Source: Azospirillum brasilense (GTDB lineage: Bacteria; Pseudomonadota; Alphaproteobacteria; Azospirillales; Azospirillaceae). From it: a stretch of 64,000 bases of DNA. The stretch is taken from NCBI RefSeq assembly GCF_022023855.1, contig NZ_CP059449.1, positions 496,001 to 560,000 on the forward strand, written 5' to 3'. A program made the position numbers and the translations under genes. The notes under the pieces are model-generated. The model was not told the DNA's origin. It did not search any database and saw nothing but the letters and a program-made list of their open reading frames with translations. Positions 49,668 to 59,514 of this stretch are shown in pieces (the stretch's first letter is position 1; every line of letters begins with the position of its first letter).

Positions 49668-50597
49668 TCACTCCCCCTCGGCGATCCACTCGTCGATCAG
49701 GCGGCGGGCGATGCTGTCGGGGCGGGCGAGACGGAATTCCTCGCTGGGGGTGAAGGTCCGCAGAAACTCGCGGTCGAACCAATGGGCCGTCTCCAGCTCC
49801 TCCAGGTCCGTCTGGATGTCCAGCGTCACCGCCCGCGCGCTGAAGCCCAGCATCAGCGAGGACGGGAAGGGCCAGGGCTGGGACGAGTGGTAGCGGATGT
49901 CGGTGACCTCCAGCCCCACCTCCTCCAGCACCTCGCGCCTCACGCTGTCCTCCAGGCTTTCGCCCGGCTCGACGAAGCCGGCAAGCACCGAATGCATGCC
50001 CGGCGGGAAGCGGGAGTTGCGGCCCAGCACCATCCGCCCGGCTCCGTCATGGACCAGCATGATCACCGCCGGGTCGGTGCGTGGGAAATGGTGGGTGGCG
50101 CAGTCCGGGTTGGTGCAGACGCGCACATGCCCGCCCTCGGCACCCGCCGCGACGGAGCCGCAGACTCCGCAGAAGCGGTGCCGGGCGTTCCACCAGGTGA
50201 TGCCGCGGGCGTAGGCGCACATCCCGGCCTCCGTCGCCTCCATCACCGGCCCCACGGCGCGCAGGTCCTCGAAGCGGCCGAGCCCGGCCAGGGCCGGATG
50301 CTCCTCCGGCGCTTCCAGACCGGTCAGGTCCACGGTGAAGTGCGGCACGCCATCGAGCAGGCCGAGGAACACCGGCTCCACCCCCCAGTCACCACCGCAA
50401 GCGACCGCGACCGCGCGAGCCGAGTCGGCGTCGCCGGTCACGAAGTTGCGCGATTTCGCCACGGGCAGCAGGCGCGCGTTCGGCGAGGCCCAGGCGTCTC
50501 TCAGCCAGTCCTTGTCCTTGCGGCGCACCGCGGCTCGGTCAAGCGGGATGCCAGCGTAGGCGTTCGGGCGGTCGGGTGGGGAGGAGCGGTCGTGCAT
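49668..50597 (-). CDS. nudC: NAD+ diphosphatase / NAD-cap decapping hydrolase
   Basis: The 309-residue product has an N-terminal domain, a zinc ribbon (CGVCGS and CTNPDC), and a Nudix domain with GFVEPGESLEDSVRREVLEEVG, followed by the NudC-specific SQPWPFPSSLMLGF. NudC hydrolyses NAD(H) to NMN and AMP and removes NAD caps from RNA. ATG 50597 starts MHDRSSPPDRPNAYAG. It is convergent with pheA, with a repeat between. Confidence 0.95.
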   Translation of the reverse strand: MHDRSSPPDRPNAYAGIPLDRAAVRRKDKDWLRDAWASPNARLLPVAKSRNFVTGDADSARAVAVACGGDWGVEPVFLGLLDGVPHFTVDLTGLEAPEEHPALAGLGRFEDLRAVGPVMEATEAGMCAYARGITWWNARHRFCGVCGSVAAGAEGGHVRVCTNPDCATHHFPRTDPAVIMLVHDGAGRMVLGRNSRFPPGMHSVLAGFVEPGESLEDSVRREVLEEVGLEVTDIRYHSSQPWPFPSSLMLGFSARAVTLDIQTDLEELETAHWFDREFLRTFTPSEEFRLARPDSIARRLIDEWIAEGE

Positions 50598-50738
50598 GGC
50601 GAAGAGGCTGCCACAAGCCCGCGGAACGGGGAAGCGGCGTCCCGCGCAACCCTCCTCCTTCATTGATGGTTTGCGCCGACGGAACGCCCGATTAGGATGC
50701 CGCCCTCTTCCCACCACGCGCGATCCGGCGGAGCGACC

Positions 50739-51521
50739 ATGACCGAACCCTGCCCCACCCCCCTGGTGACCCTGGCGGAGCGTCTGGCCGACGCCTCCGG
50801 CCCGGTCATCCGCCAGTATTTCCGCACGCCGGTGGCGGTCGACGACAAGGCCGACGCCTCCCCCGTCACCATCGCCGACCGCGAGGCGGAGCGGACCATC
50901 CGCGCCATCATCGAGGCCGAACGCCCCGACGACGGCATCTATGGCGAGGAGTTCGGGACCAAGAACCTGGACGCCGAATGGGTGTGGGTGATCGACCCCA
51001 TCGACGGCACCAAGTCCTTCATCACCGGCCGCCCGATCTTCGGCACGTTGATCGCCCTGCTGCACCGCGGCCGCCCGGTCCTGGGGGTCATCGACCAGCC
51101 CATCGTCCGGGACCGCTGGCTGGGCGTCGAGGGGCGCCCGACCCTGTTCAACGGCCAGCCGGCCCACGTGCGCGCCTGCGCCGGGGGGCTGGCCGCGGCG
51201 ACCCTGGGGACCACCTCGCCCGACCTGTTCCCCGGAGCGGACCAGGACGCCTTCCGCCGGGTGGCGGAAGCGGCCAAGGTGTCCGTCTATGGCGGCGACT
51301 GCTACAGCTACGGCCTGCTGGCGGCGGGCTATTACGACCTCGTCGTCGAATCGGGGCTGAAACTGTACGACTTCGCGGCGCTGGTGCCGGTGGTAACCGG
51401 GGCCGGCGGGCTGATGACCGATTGGGACGGCCGGCCGCTCGACGCCACCTCCAGCGGGCGCGTGGTCGCCGCGGGCGACGCCCGCACCCACCGCGAGACG
51501 CTGGCCGCCCTGGCCGGCTGA
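50739..51521 (+). CDS. hisN: Histidinol-phosphatase, inositol-monophosphatase family
   Basis: The 260-residue product has the metal-binding GEEFG and WVIDPIDGTKSFITGRPIFGTLIAL (HisN-type), then GGDCYSYGLLAAGYYDLVVESGLKLYDFAALVPVV. Close relatives replace HisB phosphatase in histidine synthesis in alphaproteobacteria; an inositol-phosphatase role is less likely given the HisN-like TKSFITGRP. ATG 50739 has GGAG six nt upstream. Confidence 0.9.
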   Translation: MTEPCPTPLVTLAERLADASGPVIRQYFRTPVAVDDKADASPVTIADREAERTIRAIIEAERPDDGIYGEEFGTKNLDAEWVWVIDPIDGTKSFITGRPIFGTLIALLHRGRPVLGVIDQPIVRDRWLGVEGRPTLFNGQPAHVRACAGGLAAATLGTTSPDLFPGADQDAFRRVAEAAKVSVYGGDCYSYGLLAAGYYDLVVESGLKLYDFAALVPVVTGAGGLMTDWDGRPLDATSSGRVVAAGDARTHRETLAALAG

Positions 51522-51539
51522 GACAGGAGGACCACGCCC

Positions 51540-52067
51540 ATGGCCACCATAGCCACCCCCGCCCGCTCCGTCTTCGAGACCTCGCCGGAGAAGCTGCGCC
51601 CCTTCCTGCACTCGCTGGCCGGCCGGGTGTCGGGCGGGGCGAACTGGATGGTCCGCAAGAAGACGGTCTGCGACCTGCTGCTGGGGCTGGACGCCTTCTT
51701 CGCCCTGCCGGCGGAGGAGCGCCGCGCCCTGATGGGCGCTGGAGACGACGTCTCCAGCCAGGACGGCACCGGACCGGAGGACTTCCGCAACGTCCTGCCG
51801 CTCTATGTCGGCGCGATCCTGGAGGGGCTGAAGGAGGAGGCTGTGACGCAGCCGGAGCAGGCGGCGATCTACATGCTGTCCATCCACCCGGAGCACCAGA
51901 TGGCCGCGGAGGAATGGATGCTGGCCGACCCGCGCAACGGCAAGGCGGTGCGCCGGATGATGCGGTCCGACCGCCGCTACCGTCAGCTCATGGAGCGCAT
52001 GGCCGACCACTGGAAGAAGGCCCGCGCCGGTCAGGGCAGCAGCGAGACGGCCAGCAGCCCCAGGTAG
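51540..52067 (+). CDS. Unknown 175-residue protein
   Basis: The product begins MATIATPARSVFETSPEKLRPFLHSL and is mostly charged and helical, with DLLLGLDAFFALPAEERRALM, AEEWMLADPRNGKAVRRMMRSDRRYRQLMERM and a Ser-rich end. No signal peptide or membrane segment. It is 18 nt downstream of hisN and in the same direction, so probably co-transcribed. I recognise no family. The last 37 bases overlap a small gene on the other strand. Confidence 0.7.
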   Translation: MATIATPARSVFETSPEKLRPFLHSLAGRVSGGANWMVRKKTVCDLLLGLDAFFALPAEERRALMGAGDDVSSQDGTGPEDFRNVLPLYVGAILEGLKEEAVTQPEQAAIYMLSIHPEHQMAAEEWMLADPRNGKAVRRMMRSDRRYRQLMERMADHWKKARAGQGSSETASSPR

Positions 52068-52144
52068 ATGCCGATGAACAGGCCAAGGACGATGCCGTAA
52101 TCCTCGTCGGTCATCGGGTTGGAATCGGGGTCGAACTGCCGCAT
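52031..52144 (-). CDS. 37-residue single-pass membrane protein
   Basis: ATG at 52144 is preceded by AGGGAG at a 6-nt distance. The frame gives MRQFDPDSNPMTDEDYG, then one hydrophobic helix IVLGLFIGIYLGLLAVSLL to a TGA at 52031. The acidic, proline-containing start and single helix are typical of small bacterial membrane proteins. It is antisense to the last 37 nt of the 51540-52067 gene. An inverted repeat sits just upstream. Confidence 0.7.
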   Translation of the reverse strand: MRQFDPDSNPMTDEDYGIVLGLFIGIYLGLLAVSLLP

Positions 52145-52158
52145 GATATACTCCCTGT

Positions 52159-52191
52159 GCGTCAACGGGTGCTCAGAATAACCGTTGACGC
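52159..52191. promoter_or_regulatory. Perfect 10-bp inverted repeat, possible operator
   Basis: GCGTCAACGG (52159-52168) and CCGTTGACGC (52182-52191) are perfectly inverted with 13 bases between. The left arm is 15 nt upstream of the small membrane protein's ATG, and the right arm lies further out. A dimeric regulator site is plausible, though no promoter is certain. Confidence 0.5.
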
Positions 52192-52259
52192 CCGCGAAGT
52201 TCCCGCGACAAGGCCGTGACTTCCACCGGATGGGGCCGGGTGGGGGCGAACATTCCCAT

Positions 52260-52292
52260 AAAAAACGGACCGCGCCGGAGGGGCACGGTCCG
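52260..52292 (-). terminator. Intrinsic terminator of aqpZ
   Basis: CGGACCG...CGGTCCG stem followed by TTTTTT reading leftward. It lies 42 nt after the aqpZ stop. Confidence 0.85.
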
Positions 52293-52333
52293 CTGAGTCG
52301 GGAGGGACCCGAAGGGAAAGGGTCAGAAAGGAC

Positions 52334-53074
52334 TTAGGTAGATGGCCGGGCCTCGCCGGTGATGGCCGGTTTTGGCGGCATCTCCTCGGCCAGCGCGCGG
52401 TAGGCCAGCCCGCCGAGCAATCCGCCGACCAGTGGCGCCACCCAGAAGGCCCACAGCTGCTGCAGCGCCCAGCCGCCGACGACCAGAGCCGGCCCCGTGC
52501 TGCGCGCCGGGTTCACCGAGGTGTTGGTGACCGGGATGCTGATGAGATGGATCAGCGTCAGCGCCAGACCGATGGCCAGCGGCGCGAAGCCCGCGGGCGC
52601 CCGCCGGTCGGTGGAGCCCAGGATCACGATCAGGAACATGAAGGTCAGCACCACCTCGATCAACAGGCCGGAGGTGAGGTTGTACGCGCCCGGAGAATGC
52701 TCCCCGTACCCGTTGGCGGCCAGCCCCTTGGCGGCCAGCGACCAGTCGGCCTTGCCGGTGGCGATGACGTACAGCACCAGCGCCGCCAGGAAGGCGCCGA
52801 CCACCTGCGCGATGACGTAGGGCAGGATGTCCTTGGCCGGAAAGCGCCCGCCCGCCCACAGCCCCACCGTGACCGCCGGGTTCAGGTGGCAGCCGGAGAT
52901 GTGGCCGACCGAATAGGCCATGGTCAGCACCGTCAGCCCGAAGGCCAGGGACACGCCGGTCAGCCCGATCCCGACCTCCGGGAAGGCGGCGGACAGCACG
53001 GCGCTGCCGCAGCCACCGAAAACCAGCCAGAAGGTGCCGAGAAACTCCGCGCTCGTGCGCCGGAACATCGACAT
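52334..53074 (-). CDS. aqpZ: Aquaporin Z
   Basis: AqpZ is a water channel of the inner membrane. The 246-residue product has six helices and both pore motifs, NPAVT (about 63-67) and NPARS, with the usual aquaporin residues ([18 protein letters not shown]) rather than glycerol-channel features. It ends in a short tail. A GAGGTG ribosome-binding site precedes ATG 53074. A terminator follows its stop. Confidence 0.95.
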   Translation of the reverse strand: MSMFRRTSAEFLGTFWLVFGGCGSAVLSAAFPEVGIGLTGVSLAFGLTVLTMAYSVGHISGCHLNPAVTVGLWAGGRFPAKDILPYVIAQVVGAFLAALVLYVIATGKADWSLAAKGLAANGYGEHSPGAYNLTSGLLIEVVLTFMFLIVILGSTDRRAPAGFAPLAIGLALTLIHLISIPVTNTSVNPARSTGPALVVGGWALQQLWAFWVAPLVGGLLGGLAYRALAEEMPPKPAITGEARPST

Positions 53075-53165
53075 GTCACCACCTCGTCGGGCTTGCCGCA
53101 TTTCCGCCTTTTTTTTGCGCCCCCGGACGGGCCTGCGCCAGCGGACGGGCGTAAGATACCGTTGC

Positions 53166-53205
53166 GTACGCGGACTTGACGCGCCGCAAGGCGCGTACAT
53201 GCTAG
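53166..53205 (+). promoter_or_regulatory. Probable promoter with overlapping dyad, yejA1
   Basis: CTTGACG at 53175-53181 and TGCTAG at 53200-53205 are spaced 18 nt apart and fit an alphaproteobacterial promoter. An inverted repeat, GTACGCG at 53166-53172 and CGCGTAC at 53192-53198, straddles the -35 element, so a repressor could act there. The yejA1 ATG is 48 nt downstream of the -10 element. Confidence 0.4.
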
Positions 53206-53252
53206 GGCTGATCCGCCTTATCATCTCAGGCCCAACCACATCAGGACCGACG

Positions 53253-55091
53253 ATGCGCCGAGCTCTCGCTGCCGCCCGGACGACCGCTTTCTTGGCTCTC
53301 CTTGCGCTGACGGCGCCAATCCAGGCGAACGGGACCCAGGCGCAGACAGTCACCGTCTCCGCCCTGAAGCAGTTCGGCGAGCCGGAGTTCAAGCCGGGCT
53401 TCGCCCATTTCCCGCACGCCAACCCGGAGGCCCCCAAGGGCGGACAGATCACCCTGGCTGCGCAGGGCAGCTTCGACAGCCTGAACCCGATCATCCTGCG
53501 CGGCGTCACCCCGCGCACGCTGGGGCTGATCGCCGATTCGCTGATGGTCGGCTCCGGCTGGGAGATGGACGCGGCCTACGGGTCGCTGGCGGGGTCGGTG
53601 GAATTGCCCGACGACAAGGGCTGGGCCGTCTTCCACCTGCGCCGGGAGGCGCGCTGGCACGACGGCGTGCCGGTCACCGCCGGCGACGTGGTCTTCGCCT
53701 GGGACTCCATCCAGGCGCACGGCAACCCCTTCCTGAAATCCTTCCTCGACCGCGTCGCCGCGGTGGAGGCGCTGGACGAGCACCGGCTGAAGATCACCCT
53801 GAAGACCACCGGGGAGATGAAGCCGATCATCGACTTCGCCACCAGCATCGCCCCCCAGCCCGAGCACTGGTGGACCGCCAACGGACGTGACATCTCCAAG
53901 ACGACGTTGGAGCCGGTGCTGGGCAGCGGCCCCTACCGCATCAAGGCCGTCGATCCGGGCCGCTCCATCACCTACGAGCGGGTGGCTGACTGGTGGGGCC
54001 GCGACCTGCCGACGGCGCGCGGCTTCTACAACTTCGACACGGTCAAGGTCGATTACTACCGCGACGACGACGTGATGTTCGAGGCCTTCAAGGCCGGCGC
54101 CTACGACTTCCGCACCGAGCATCGGGCGCAGCGCTGGACCACCGGCTACGACTTCCCCGCGGCAAAGGACGGCCGGGTGAACCGCGTGGAGGTGAAGAGC
54201 GACCTGCCGCTGGGCGCCCAGGGCTTCCGCTTGAACACCCGCCGCGCCAAGTTCGCCGACCCGCGGGTGCGCGAGGCGCTGGGCTATCTGTTCGACTTCG
54301 AATGGATTCAGAAGAACATCCTGTACGGTCAGTATCTCCGCACCACCTCCAACTTCCCCAACTCCGACTTCGGCGCCAAGGGGCCGCCGACGCCGGAGGA
54401 GCTGGCCCTGCTGGAGCCATTCCGCGCCCAATTGCCAGAGCGGGTCTTCACCACCCCCTTCGAGCCGCCGAAGACCGACGGCAGCGGCAACAACCGCAAC
54501 AACCTGCGCGAGGCCATGCGCCTGTTCCGCGAGGCCGGGTGGGAGCTGAAGAACGGCCGGATGACCAGCGCCAGGACCGGCGAGGTGCTGAGCATCGAGT
54601 TCCTCGACGGCACCGGCGCGCTGACCCGCGTGATCCAGCCCTATGTGGAGGCGCTGCGCAAGGCGGGCATCGACGCGGTCCTGCGGGTGGTCGATACCGC
54701 CCAGTTCCAGGCGCGCACCGACGAGTTCGACTTCGACGTGGTGGTGGCGAACTTCAACTTCTTCACCCCGCCGGGAACCGAACTGCGCAGCTATTTCGGC
54801 TCCGCCGCCGCGGACGTCCGGGGATCGGCCAACTACGCCGGCATCAAGGAACCGGCGGCCGACGCGATGATCGAAAAGGCGCTGGCGGCGAAGGATCTGG
54901 CGTCGGTCCAGGCGGCGACCCGCGCGCTCGACCGTGTGCTGCTGTGGGGCTTCTACATGGTGCCGCACTGGTACAACCCGGACAACTGGATCGCCCACCG
55001 GACGACGCTCGGCTTCCCGGAGAAGACGCCGAAATACGATCTGGGCTTCCGCAACAGCGGCTTCCCCGAGGCGTGGTGGGTGAAGCCCTGA
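53253..55091 (+). CDS. ABC transporter periplasmic substrate-binding protein, YejA-type (copy 1)
   Basis: The 612-residue product has a signal peptide (about 1-24; [11 protein letters not shown]) and an SBP_bac_5 oligopeptide-binding fold. Motifs include [39 protein letters not shown] and [33 protein letters not shown]. It is the first of two paralogues in front of yejB. YejABEF imports peptides and in E. coli confers microcin C uptake. Two binding proteins may broaden the substrate range. Confidence 0.92.
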   Translation: MRRALAAARTTAFLALLALTAPIQANGTQAQTVTVSALKQFGEPEFKPGFAHFPHANPEAPKGGQITLAAQGSFDSLNPIILRGVTPRTLGLIADSLMVGSGWEMDAAYGSLAGSVELPDDKGWAVFHLRREARWHDGVPVTAGDVVFAWDSIQAHGNPFLKSFLDRVAAVEALDEHRLKITLKTTGEMKPIIDFATSIAPQPEHWWTANGRDISKTTLEPVLGSGPYRIKAVDPGRSITYERVADWWGRDLPTARGFYNFDTVKVDYYRDDDVMFEAFKAGAYDFRTEHRAQRWTTGYDFPAAKDGRVNRVEVKSDLPLGAQGFRLNTRRAKFADPRVREALGYLFDFEWIQKNILYGQYLRTTSNFPNSDFGAKGPPTPEELALLEPFRAQLPERVFTTPFEPPKTDGSGNNRNNLREAMRLFREAGWELKNGRMTSARTGEVLSIEFLDGTGALTRVIQPYVEALRKAGIDAVLRVVDTAQFQARTDEFDFDVVVANFNFFTPPGTELRSYFGSAAADVRGSANYAGIKEPAADAMIEKALAAKDLASVQAATRALDRVLLWGFYMVPHWYNPDNWIAHRTTLGFPEKTPKYDLGFRNSGFPEAWWVKP

Positions 55092-55184
55092 TCGCCTGTT
55101 TAGCCCCTTAAAGCCGAGGCTCCGCCTTGATTGTGCCACAAGGGAGACCCTACCTTACCGGAAACAAAAAGGACCGAGAGGGGC

Positions 55185-57056
55185 ATGAGGAAGACCGGTA
55201 AAGCGATCCTGGCCGCGGTCATGTGCCTGTATCTGGCGGAACCCTTCGCCACGGCCTGCGCGCAGACCAGCCCGGAAACCGCGGGGCACGCCGTCACGGC
55301 CCATGGGACGCCCAAATACGGGCCGGATTTCCAGCACTTCGACTATGTCAACCCCGACGCCCCCAAAGGCGGCGAAATCAAGCTGGCGACTTACGGCAGC
55401 TTCGACAGCCTGAACCCCTTCATCTTGCGCGGGTCGACCGCCGCCGGGGCCAGCCTGCCCTTCGACACGCTGACGGTGGAGAGCGGGGACGAGGTGCTGA
55501 CCCGCTACGGGCTGCTCGCCGAGACCATCACCGTCGCCGAGGACCGGAGCTGGGTGCGCTTCACGCTGCGCCCGCAGGCGCGCTTCCACGACGGCGCCCC
55601 GGTGACCGCCGAGGACGTGGTGTGGAGCTTCGAGACGCTGCGCGACAAGGGCCACCCGCTCTACCGCACCTACTACGCCGACGTGGTGAAGGCCGAGAAG
55701 ACGGGCGAGCGCGCGGTCACCTTCACCTTCCGGGACGGCGGCAACCCCGAGCTGCCGGTCATCATGGGCCAGTTGCCGGTGCTGCCGAAGCATGTGTTCG
55801 AAGGAAACGGCTCCGGGGTGCGCGACTTCGCCAGCACCACGCTGGACCCCATCGTCGGCAGCGGCCCCTACCGGATCGTCGAGGTGCAGCCCGGCCGCTC
55901 CCTCGTCTTCGAGCGGGTGACGGACTGGTGGGCCAAGGACCTGCCGGTCAACCGCGGGCGCTACAACTTCGACCGCATCCGCTTCGACTATTACCGCGAC
56001 CTCGACGTGGTGTTCGAAGCCTTCAAAGCCGGGGCCATCGATTTCCGGGTGGAGCATTCGTCGAAGAACTGGGTGACCGGGTACGACGTGCCCGCGGTCC
56101 GCGACGGCCACATCGTCCGCGAGGAGATCAGGCACCAGGACCCGCAGGGCATGCAGGCCTTCGTCTTCAACAGCCGCCGCCCGGTCTTCGCCGACCGCAA
56201 GGTGCGCGAGGCGCTGAATTACCTGTTCGACTACGAATGGACGCGGGCGAACCTGTCCTACGGGTTGTTCCAGCGCACCAAGAGCTTCTTCTCCAACTCC
56301 GAACTGGCCTCCACCGGCCTGCCCTCGCCGGAGGAGTTGAAACTGCTGGAGCCCTTCCGCGGCAAGGTGCCGGAGGAGGTCTTCACCAAGCCCTTCGAGC
56401 CGCCACAGACCGACGGGTCCGGCAACATCCGCCCGAACCTGCGCACGGCGCTGTCCTTGCTCAAGGAGGCCGGGTGGGAGTTGAAGGGCAACAAGCTGCT
56501 CAACGCGAAGACCGGCAAGCCGATGCGCTTCGAGATCCTGCTGGTGCAGCCGGACATGGACCGCATCGTCCAGCCCTTCGTCCGCAACCTGGAGCGCGCC
56601 GGGATCGAGGCGGCCATCCGCGTGGTGGACACCGCCCAGTACCAGAACCGGATCGACCGCTACGATTTCGACATGGTCATCCAGCGCATCCTGCAATCGA
56701 CCTCGCCTGGCAACGAGCAGCGCGACTACTGGCAGGCGGCCCGCGCCGACCAGCCGGGCAGCCGCAATCTGGCCGGCATCAAGGACCCGGTGGTGGACGC
56801 GCTGATCGACCGGGTGATCCAGGCCCCCGACCGCGAGAGCCTGATCACGGCGACCCGCGCGCTCGACCGCGTGCTGCTGTGGGGCTGGTACGTCATCCCG
56901 CAATGGCACGACGACGTGCGGCGCGTCGCCTATTGGAACCGTTTCTCCCATCCGGCGGTTGCGCCCAAATACGGCTTGGCCTTCACCGACACCTGGTGGG
57001 TCGATCCCGACAAGAACGCGAAGCTCGCCAATACGGCCCGCCGCGCGGCTCCCTGA
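55185..57056 (+). CDS. yejA: ABC transporter periplasmic substrate-binding protein, YejA-type (copy 2)
   Basis: The 623-residue product has a signal peptide (about 1-25; MRKTGKAILAAVMCLYLAEP) and the same domain layout as the preceding paralogue: [83 protein letters not shown]. It is 33 nt upstream of yejB, so it is the likely dedicated partner. ATG 55185 follows GAGAGGGG. Confidence 0.93.
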   Translation: MRKTGKAILAAVMCLYLAEPFATACAQTSPETAGHAVTAHGTPKYGPDFQHFDYVNPDAPKGGEIKLATYGSFDSLNPFILRGSTAAGASLPFDTLTVESGDEVLTRYGLLAETITVAEDRSWVRFTLRPQARFHDGAPVTAEDVVWSFETLRDKGHPLYRTYYADVVKAEKTGERAVTFTFRDGGNPELPVIMGQLPVLPKHVFEGNGSGVRDFASTTLDPIVGSGPYRIVEVQPGRSLVFERVTDWWAKDLPVNRGRYNFDRIRFDYYRDLDVVFEAFKAGAIDFRVEHSSKNWVTGYDVPAVRDGHIVREEIRHQDPQGMQAFVFNSRRPVFADRKVREALNYLFDYEWTRANLSYGLFQRTKSFFSNSELASTGLPSPEELKLLEPFRGKVPEEVFTKPFEPPQTDGSGNIRPNLRTALSLLKEAGWELKGNKLLNAKTGKPMRFEILLVQPDMDRIVQPFVRNLERAGIEAAIRVVDTAQYQNRIDRYDFDMVIQRILQSTSPGNEQRDYWQAARADQPGSRNLAGIKDPVVDALIDRVIQAPDRESLITATRALDRVLLWGWYVIPQWHDDVRRVAYWNRFSHPAVAPKYGLAFTDTWWVDPDKNAKLANTARRAAP

Positions 57057-57088
57057 GACGGTTGGACTAGGAAAGGCGAACCCGCGCG

Positions 57089-58198
57089 ATGCTGGCCTAC
57101 ATCATCCGCCGTCTGCTGCTGATCATCCCGACCCTGTTCGGGATCATGGTCATCAACTTCCTGATCGTGCAGATCGCCCCCGGCGGTCCCATCGAGCAAA
57201 TGATCGCCCGCGTCCAGGGCACCGCGGTGGAGGCGACCGCCCGCATCGGCGGCACCGGCGGCGGCGAGACCGGCGGCCCGGCGGCGCAGCAGGCCCAGGG
57301 CGGCGACACCGGCAGCCGCTACCGCGGCGCCCAGGGGCTGGACCCGGAATTCATCAAGCAGCTCGAGAAGGAGTTCGGCTTCGACAAGCCGCTGCACGAG
57401 CGCTTCATCCACATGATGTCGAATTACCTGATGTTCGACTTCGGCAAGAGCTACTTCCGCGACCGCAGCGTCGTCGATCTGGTGATCGAGAAGATGCCGG
57501 TGTCGATCTCGCTGGGCATCTGGACGACGCTGATCGTCTATCTGGTGTCGATCCCGCTGGGCATCGCCAAGGCGGTGCGCGACGGCCAGCCCTTCGACGT
57601 CTGGACCTCCGGCGTGGTCATCGTCGGCTACGCCATCCCCAGCTTCCTGTTCGCCGTGCTGCTGATCGTCGTCTTCGCCGGCGGGCGCTATTTCGACCTG
57701 TTCCCGCTGAGGGGGCTGGTATCGGACAATTGGGCGAGCCTGCCCTGGTGGCAACAGATCCTCGACTACATGTGGCACATGGTTCTGCCGGTGCTGTCGA
57801 TGGTGATCGGCGGCTTCGCCGGGCTGACCATGCTGACCAAGAACTCCTTCCTGGAGGAGATCAACAAGCAGTATGTCGTCACCGCCCGCGCCAAGGGGCT
57901 GGCGGAGCGGCGGGTGCTCTACGGCCACATCTTCCGCAACGCCATGCTGATCGTCATCGCCGGCTTCCCCGGCGCCTTCATCGGCATCCTGTTCACCGGC
58001 GCGTTGCTGATCGAGGTGATCTTCTCGCTGGACGGGCTGGGGCTGCTGGGCTTCGAGGCGGCGATCAACCGCGACTATCCGGTGATGTTCGGCACGCTCT
58101 ATTTCTTCACGCTGCTGGGGCTCATCATGAACCTCGTCGGCGACGTGACCTATGTCGCCGTCGATCCCCGCATCGACTTCGAAGCGCGGAGGGTGTGA
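57089..58198 (+). CDS. yejB: Peptide ABC transporter permease YejB
   Basis: The 369-residue product has an N-terminal helix and six BPD_transp_1 helices with the EAA loop region [31 protein letters not shown], facing the ATPase. A Gly/Ala/Gln-rich insert (about 55-85; [18 protein letters not shown]) expands the periplasmic loop compared with E. coli YejB. It pairs with YejE. Confidence 0.94.
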   Translation: MLAYIIRRLLLIIPTLFGIMVINFLIVQIAPGGPIEQMIARVQGTAVEATARIGGTGGGETGGPAAQQAQGGDTGSRYRGAQGLDPEFIKQLEKEFGFDKPLHERFIHMMSNYLMFDFGKSYFRDRSVVDLVIEKMPVSISLGIWTTLIVYLVSIPLGIAKAVRDGQPFDVWTSGVVIVGYAIPSFLFAVLLIVVFAGGRYFDLFPLRGLVSDNWASLPWWQQILDYMWHMVLPVLSMVIGGFAGLTMLTKNSFLEEINKQYVVTARAKGLAERRVLYGHIFRNAMLIVIAGFPGAFIGILFTGALLIEVIFSLDGLGLLGFEAAINRDYPVMFGTLYFFTLLGLIMNLVGDVTYVAVDPRIDFEARRV

Positions 58199-58227
58199 TG
58201 GGAAGCTTTGCGCTTTCGACGCATGCT

Positions 58228-58334
58228 CCCTCTCCCCTCTGGGGAGAGGGTTGGGGTGAGGGGGGGTGCGCATTTGCCGTACGCACCGCCACGCGCAACC
58301 CCCTCACCCTCCCCTCTCCCCAGAGGGGAGAGGG
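58228..58334. repeat. Long palindromic intergenic repeat, family A copy 2
   Basis: CTCTCCCCTCTGGGGAGAG, GGTGAGGGGGG and the mirrored GCGCAACCCCCTCACC and CTCTCCCCAGAGGGGAGAG arms. The inner stem is less perfect than in copy 1. It is inside the yejB-yejE transcript, a place where it could affect message stability. Confidence 0.8.
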
Positions 58335-58359
58335 CAAATGCCCGTCGGGGGGACCGCCC

Positions 58360-59474
58360 ATGACCGGCGACCGTTTCCTCGGCTTCCGCGTCACGCCCCT
58401 CACCCGGCGGCGGCTGGCGAATTTCCGGGCGAACCGGCGGGGGGCTTCTGGTCCTTCTGGATCTTCCTGGTGCTGTTCACCCTGTCGCTGGGCGCGGAGT
58501 TCATCGCCAACGACCGCCCGTTGCTCATCAAATACGACAACGCGCTCTATTGGCCCGTCTTCACCGCCTATCCGGAGACCACCTTCGGCGGCGAGTTCGA
58601 GACGGAGACCGACTACCGCGACCCCTATGTCCGCCAGCTGATCGAGGAGAAGGGCTGGATCGTCTGGCCGTTGATCCCCTACGGCTACCGCACCATCAAC
58701 TACAATCTGCCGGTCCCCGCCCCGGCCCCGCCGTCCGCCGACAACTGGCTGGGCACCGACGACCAGGGGCGCGACGTGACGGCGCGGCTGATCTACGGCT
58801 TCCGCATCTCCGTGTTGTTCGGGCTGGTACTGACCGCCTTCTCCTCGGTCGTCGGCATCATGGCGGGGGCGGTCCAGGGCTATTTCGGCGGCATCACCGA
58901 CCTGCTGTTCCAGCGCTTCATCGAGATCTGGCAGGGCCTGCCCACCCTGTTCCTGCTCATCATCCTGTCCAGCGTGGTGACGCCGAACTTCTGGTGGCTT
59001 CTCGGGCTGCTGCTGCTGTTCTCCTGGACCTCGCTGGTCCATGTGGTGCGGGCGGAGTTCCTGCGGGCGCGCAACTTCGACTATGTGCGCGCCGCCCGCG
59101 CGTTGGGCGCCACCGACGCGACGATCATGGTGCGCCACGTGCTGCCCAACGCGATGGTGGCGACGCTGACCTTCCTGCCCTTCATCCTGAACGGCTCGAT
59201 CACCACCCTGACGGCGCTCGACTTCCTGGGCTTCGGCCTGCCCCCCGGCTCCCCCTCGCTGGGCGAACTGCTGGCCCAGGGCAAGGCAAACCTCCAGGCG
59301 CCCTGGCTGGGGCTGACCGCCTTCTTCGTGCTGGCGATCATGCTGAGCCTGCTGATCTTCATCGGCGAGGCGGTGCGCGACGCCTTCGATCCGCGCAAGA
59401 CCATCGGCCAGCTCTCCACCGCCACCGGAACCGCCAACGAGGCGGGCGCGGTGGCGCAGAAGGCTGCGGAATGA
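58360..59474 (+). pseudogene. yejE: Peptide ABC transporter permease YejE, one apparent frameshift
   Basis: ATG 58360 gives MTGDRFLGFRVTPLTRRRLANFRANRRG, the normal YejE start, but the frame then breaks inside a run of six G at 58439-58444. GFWSFWIFLVLFTLSLGAEFIAND continues in the next frame and the rest is intact, including the EAA loop ARAFLRARNFDYVRAARALGATDATIMVRHVLPNAM-like region and GEAVRDAFDPRKT. A two-base gain or one-base loss in the G-run would explain it. It may be a sequencing or assembly error, a real mutation or a phase-variable tract. The protein would be about 371 residues if restored. Confidence 0.85.
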
Positions 59475-59514
59475 TGCCCCCCACGACCACCATCCCAAGA
59501 AGGCGGAACCGCCC

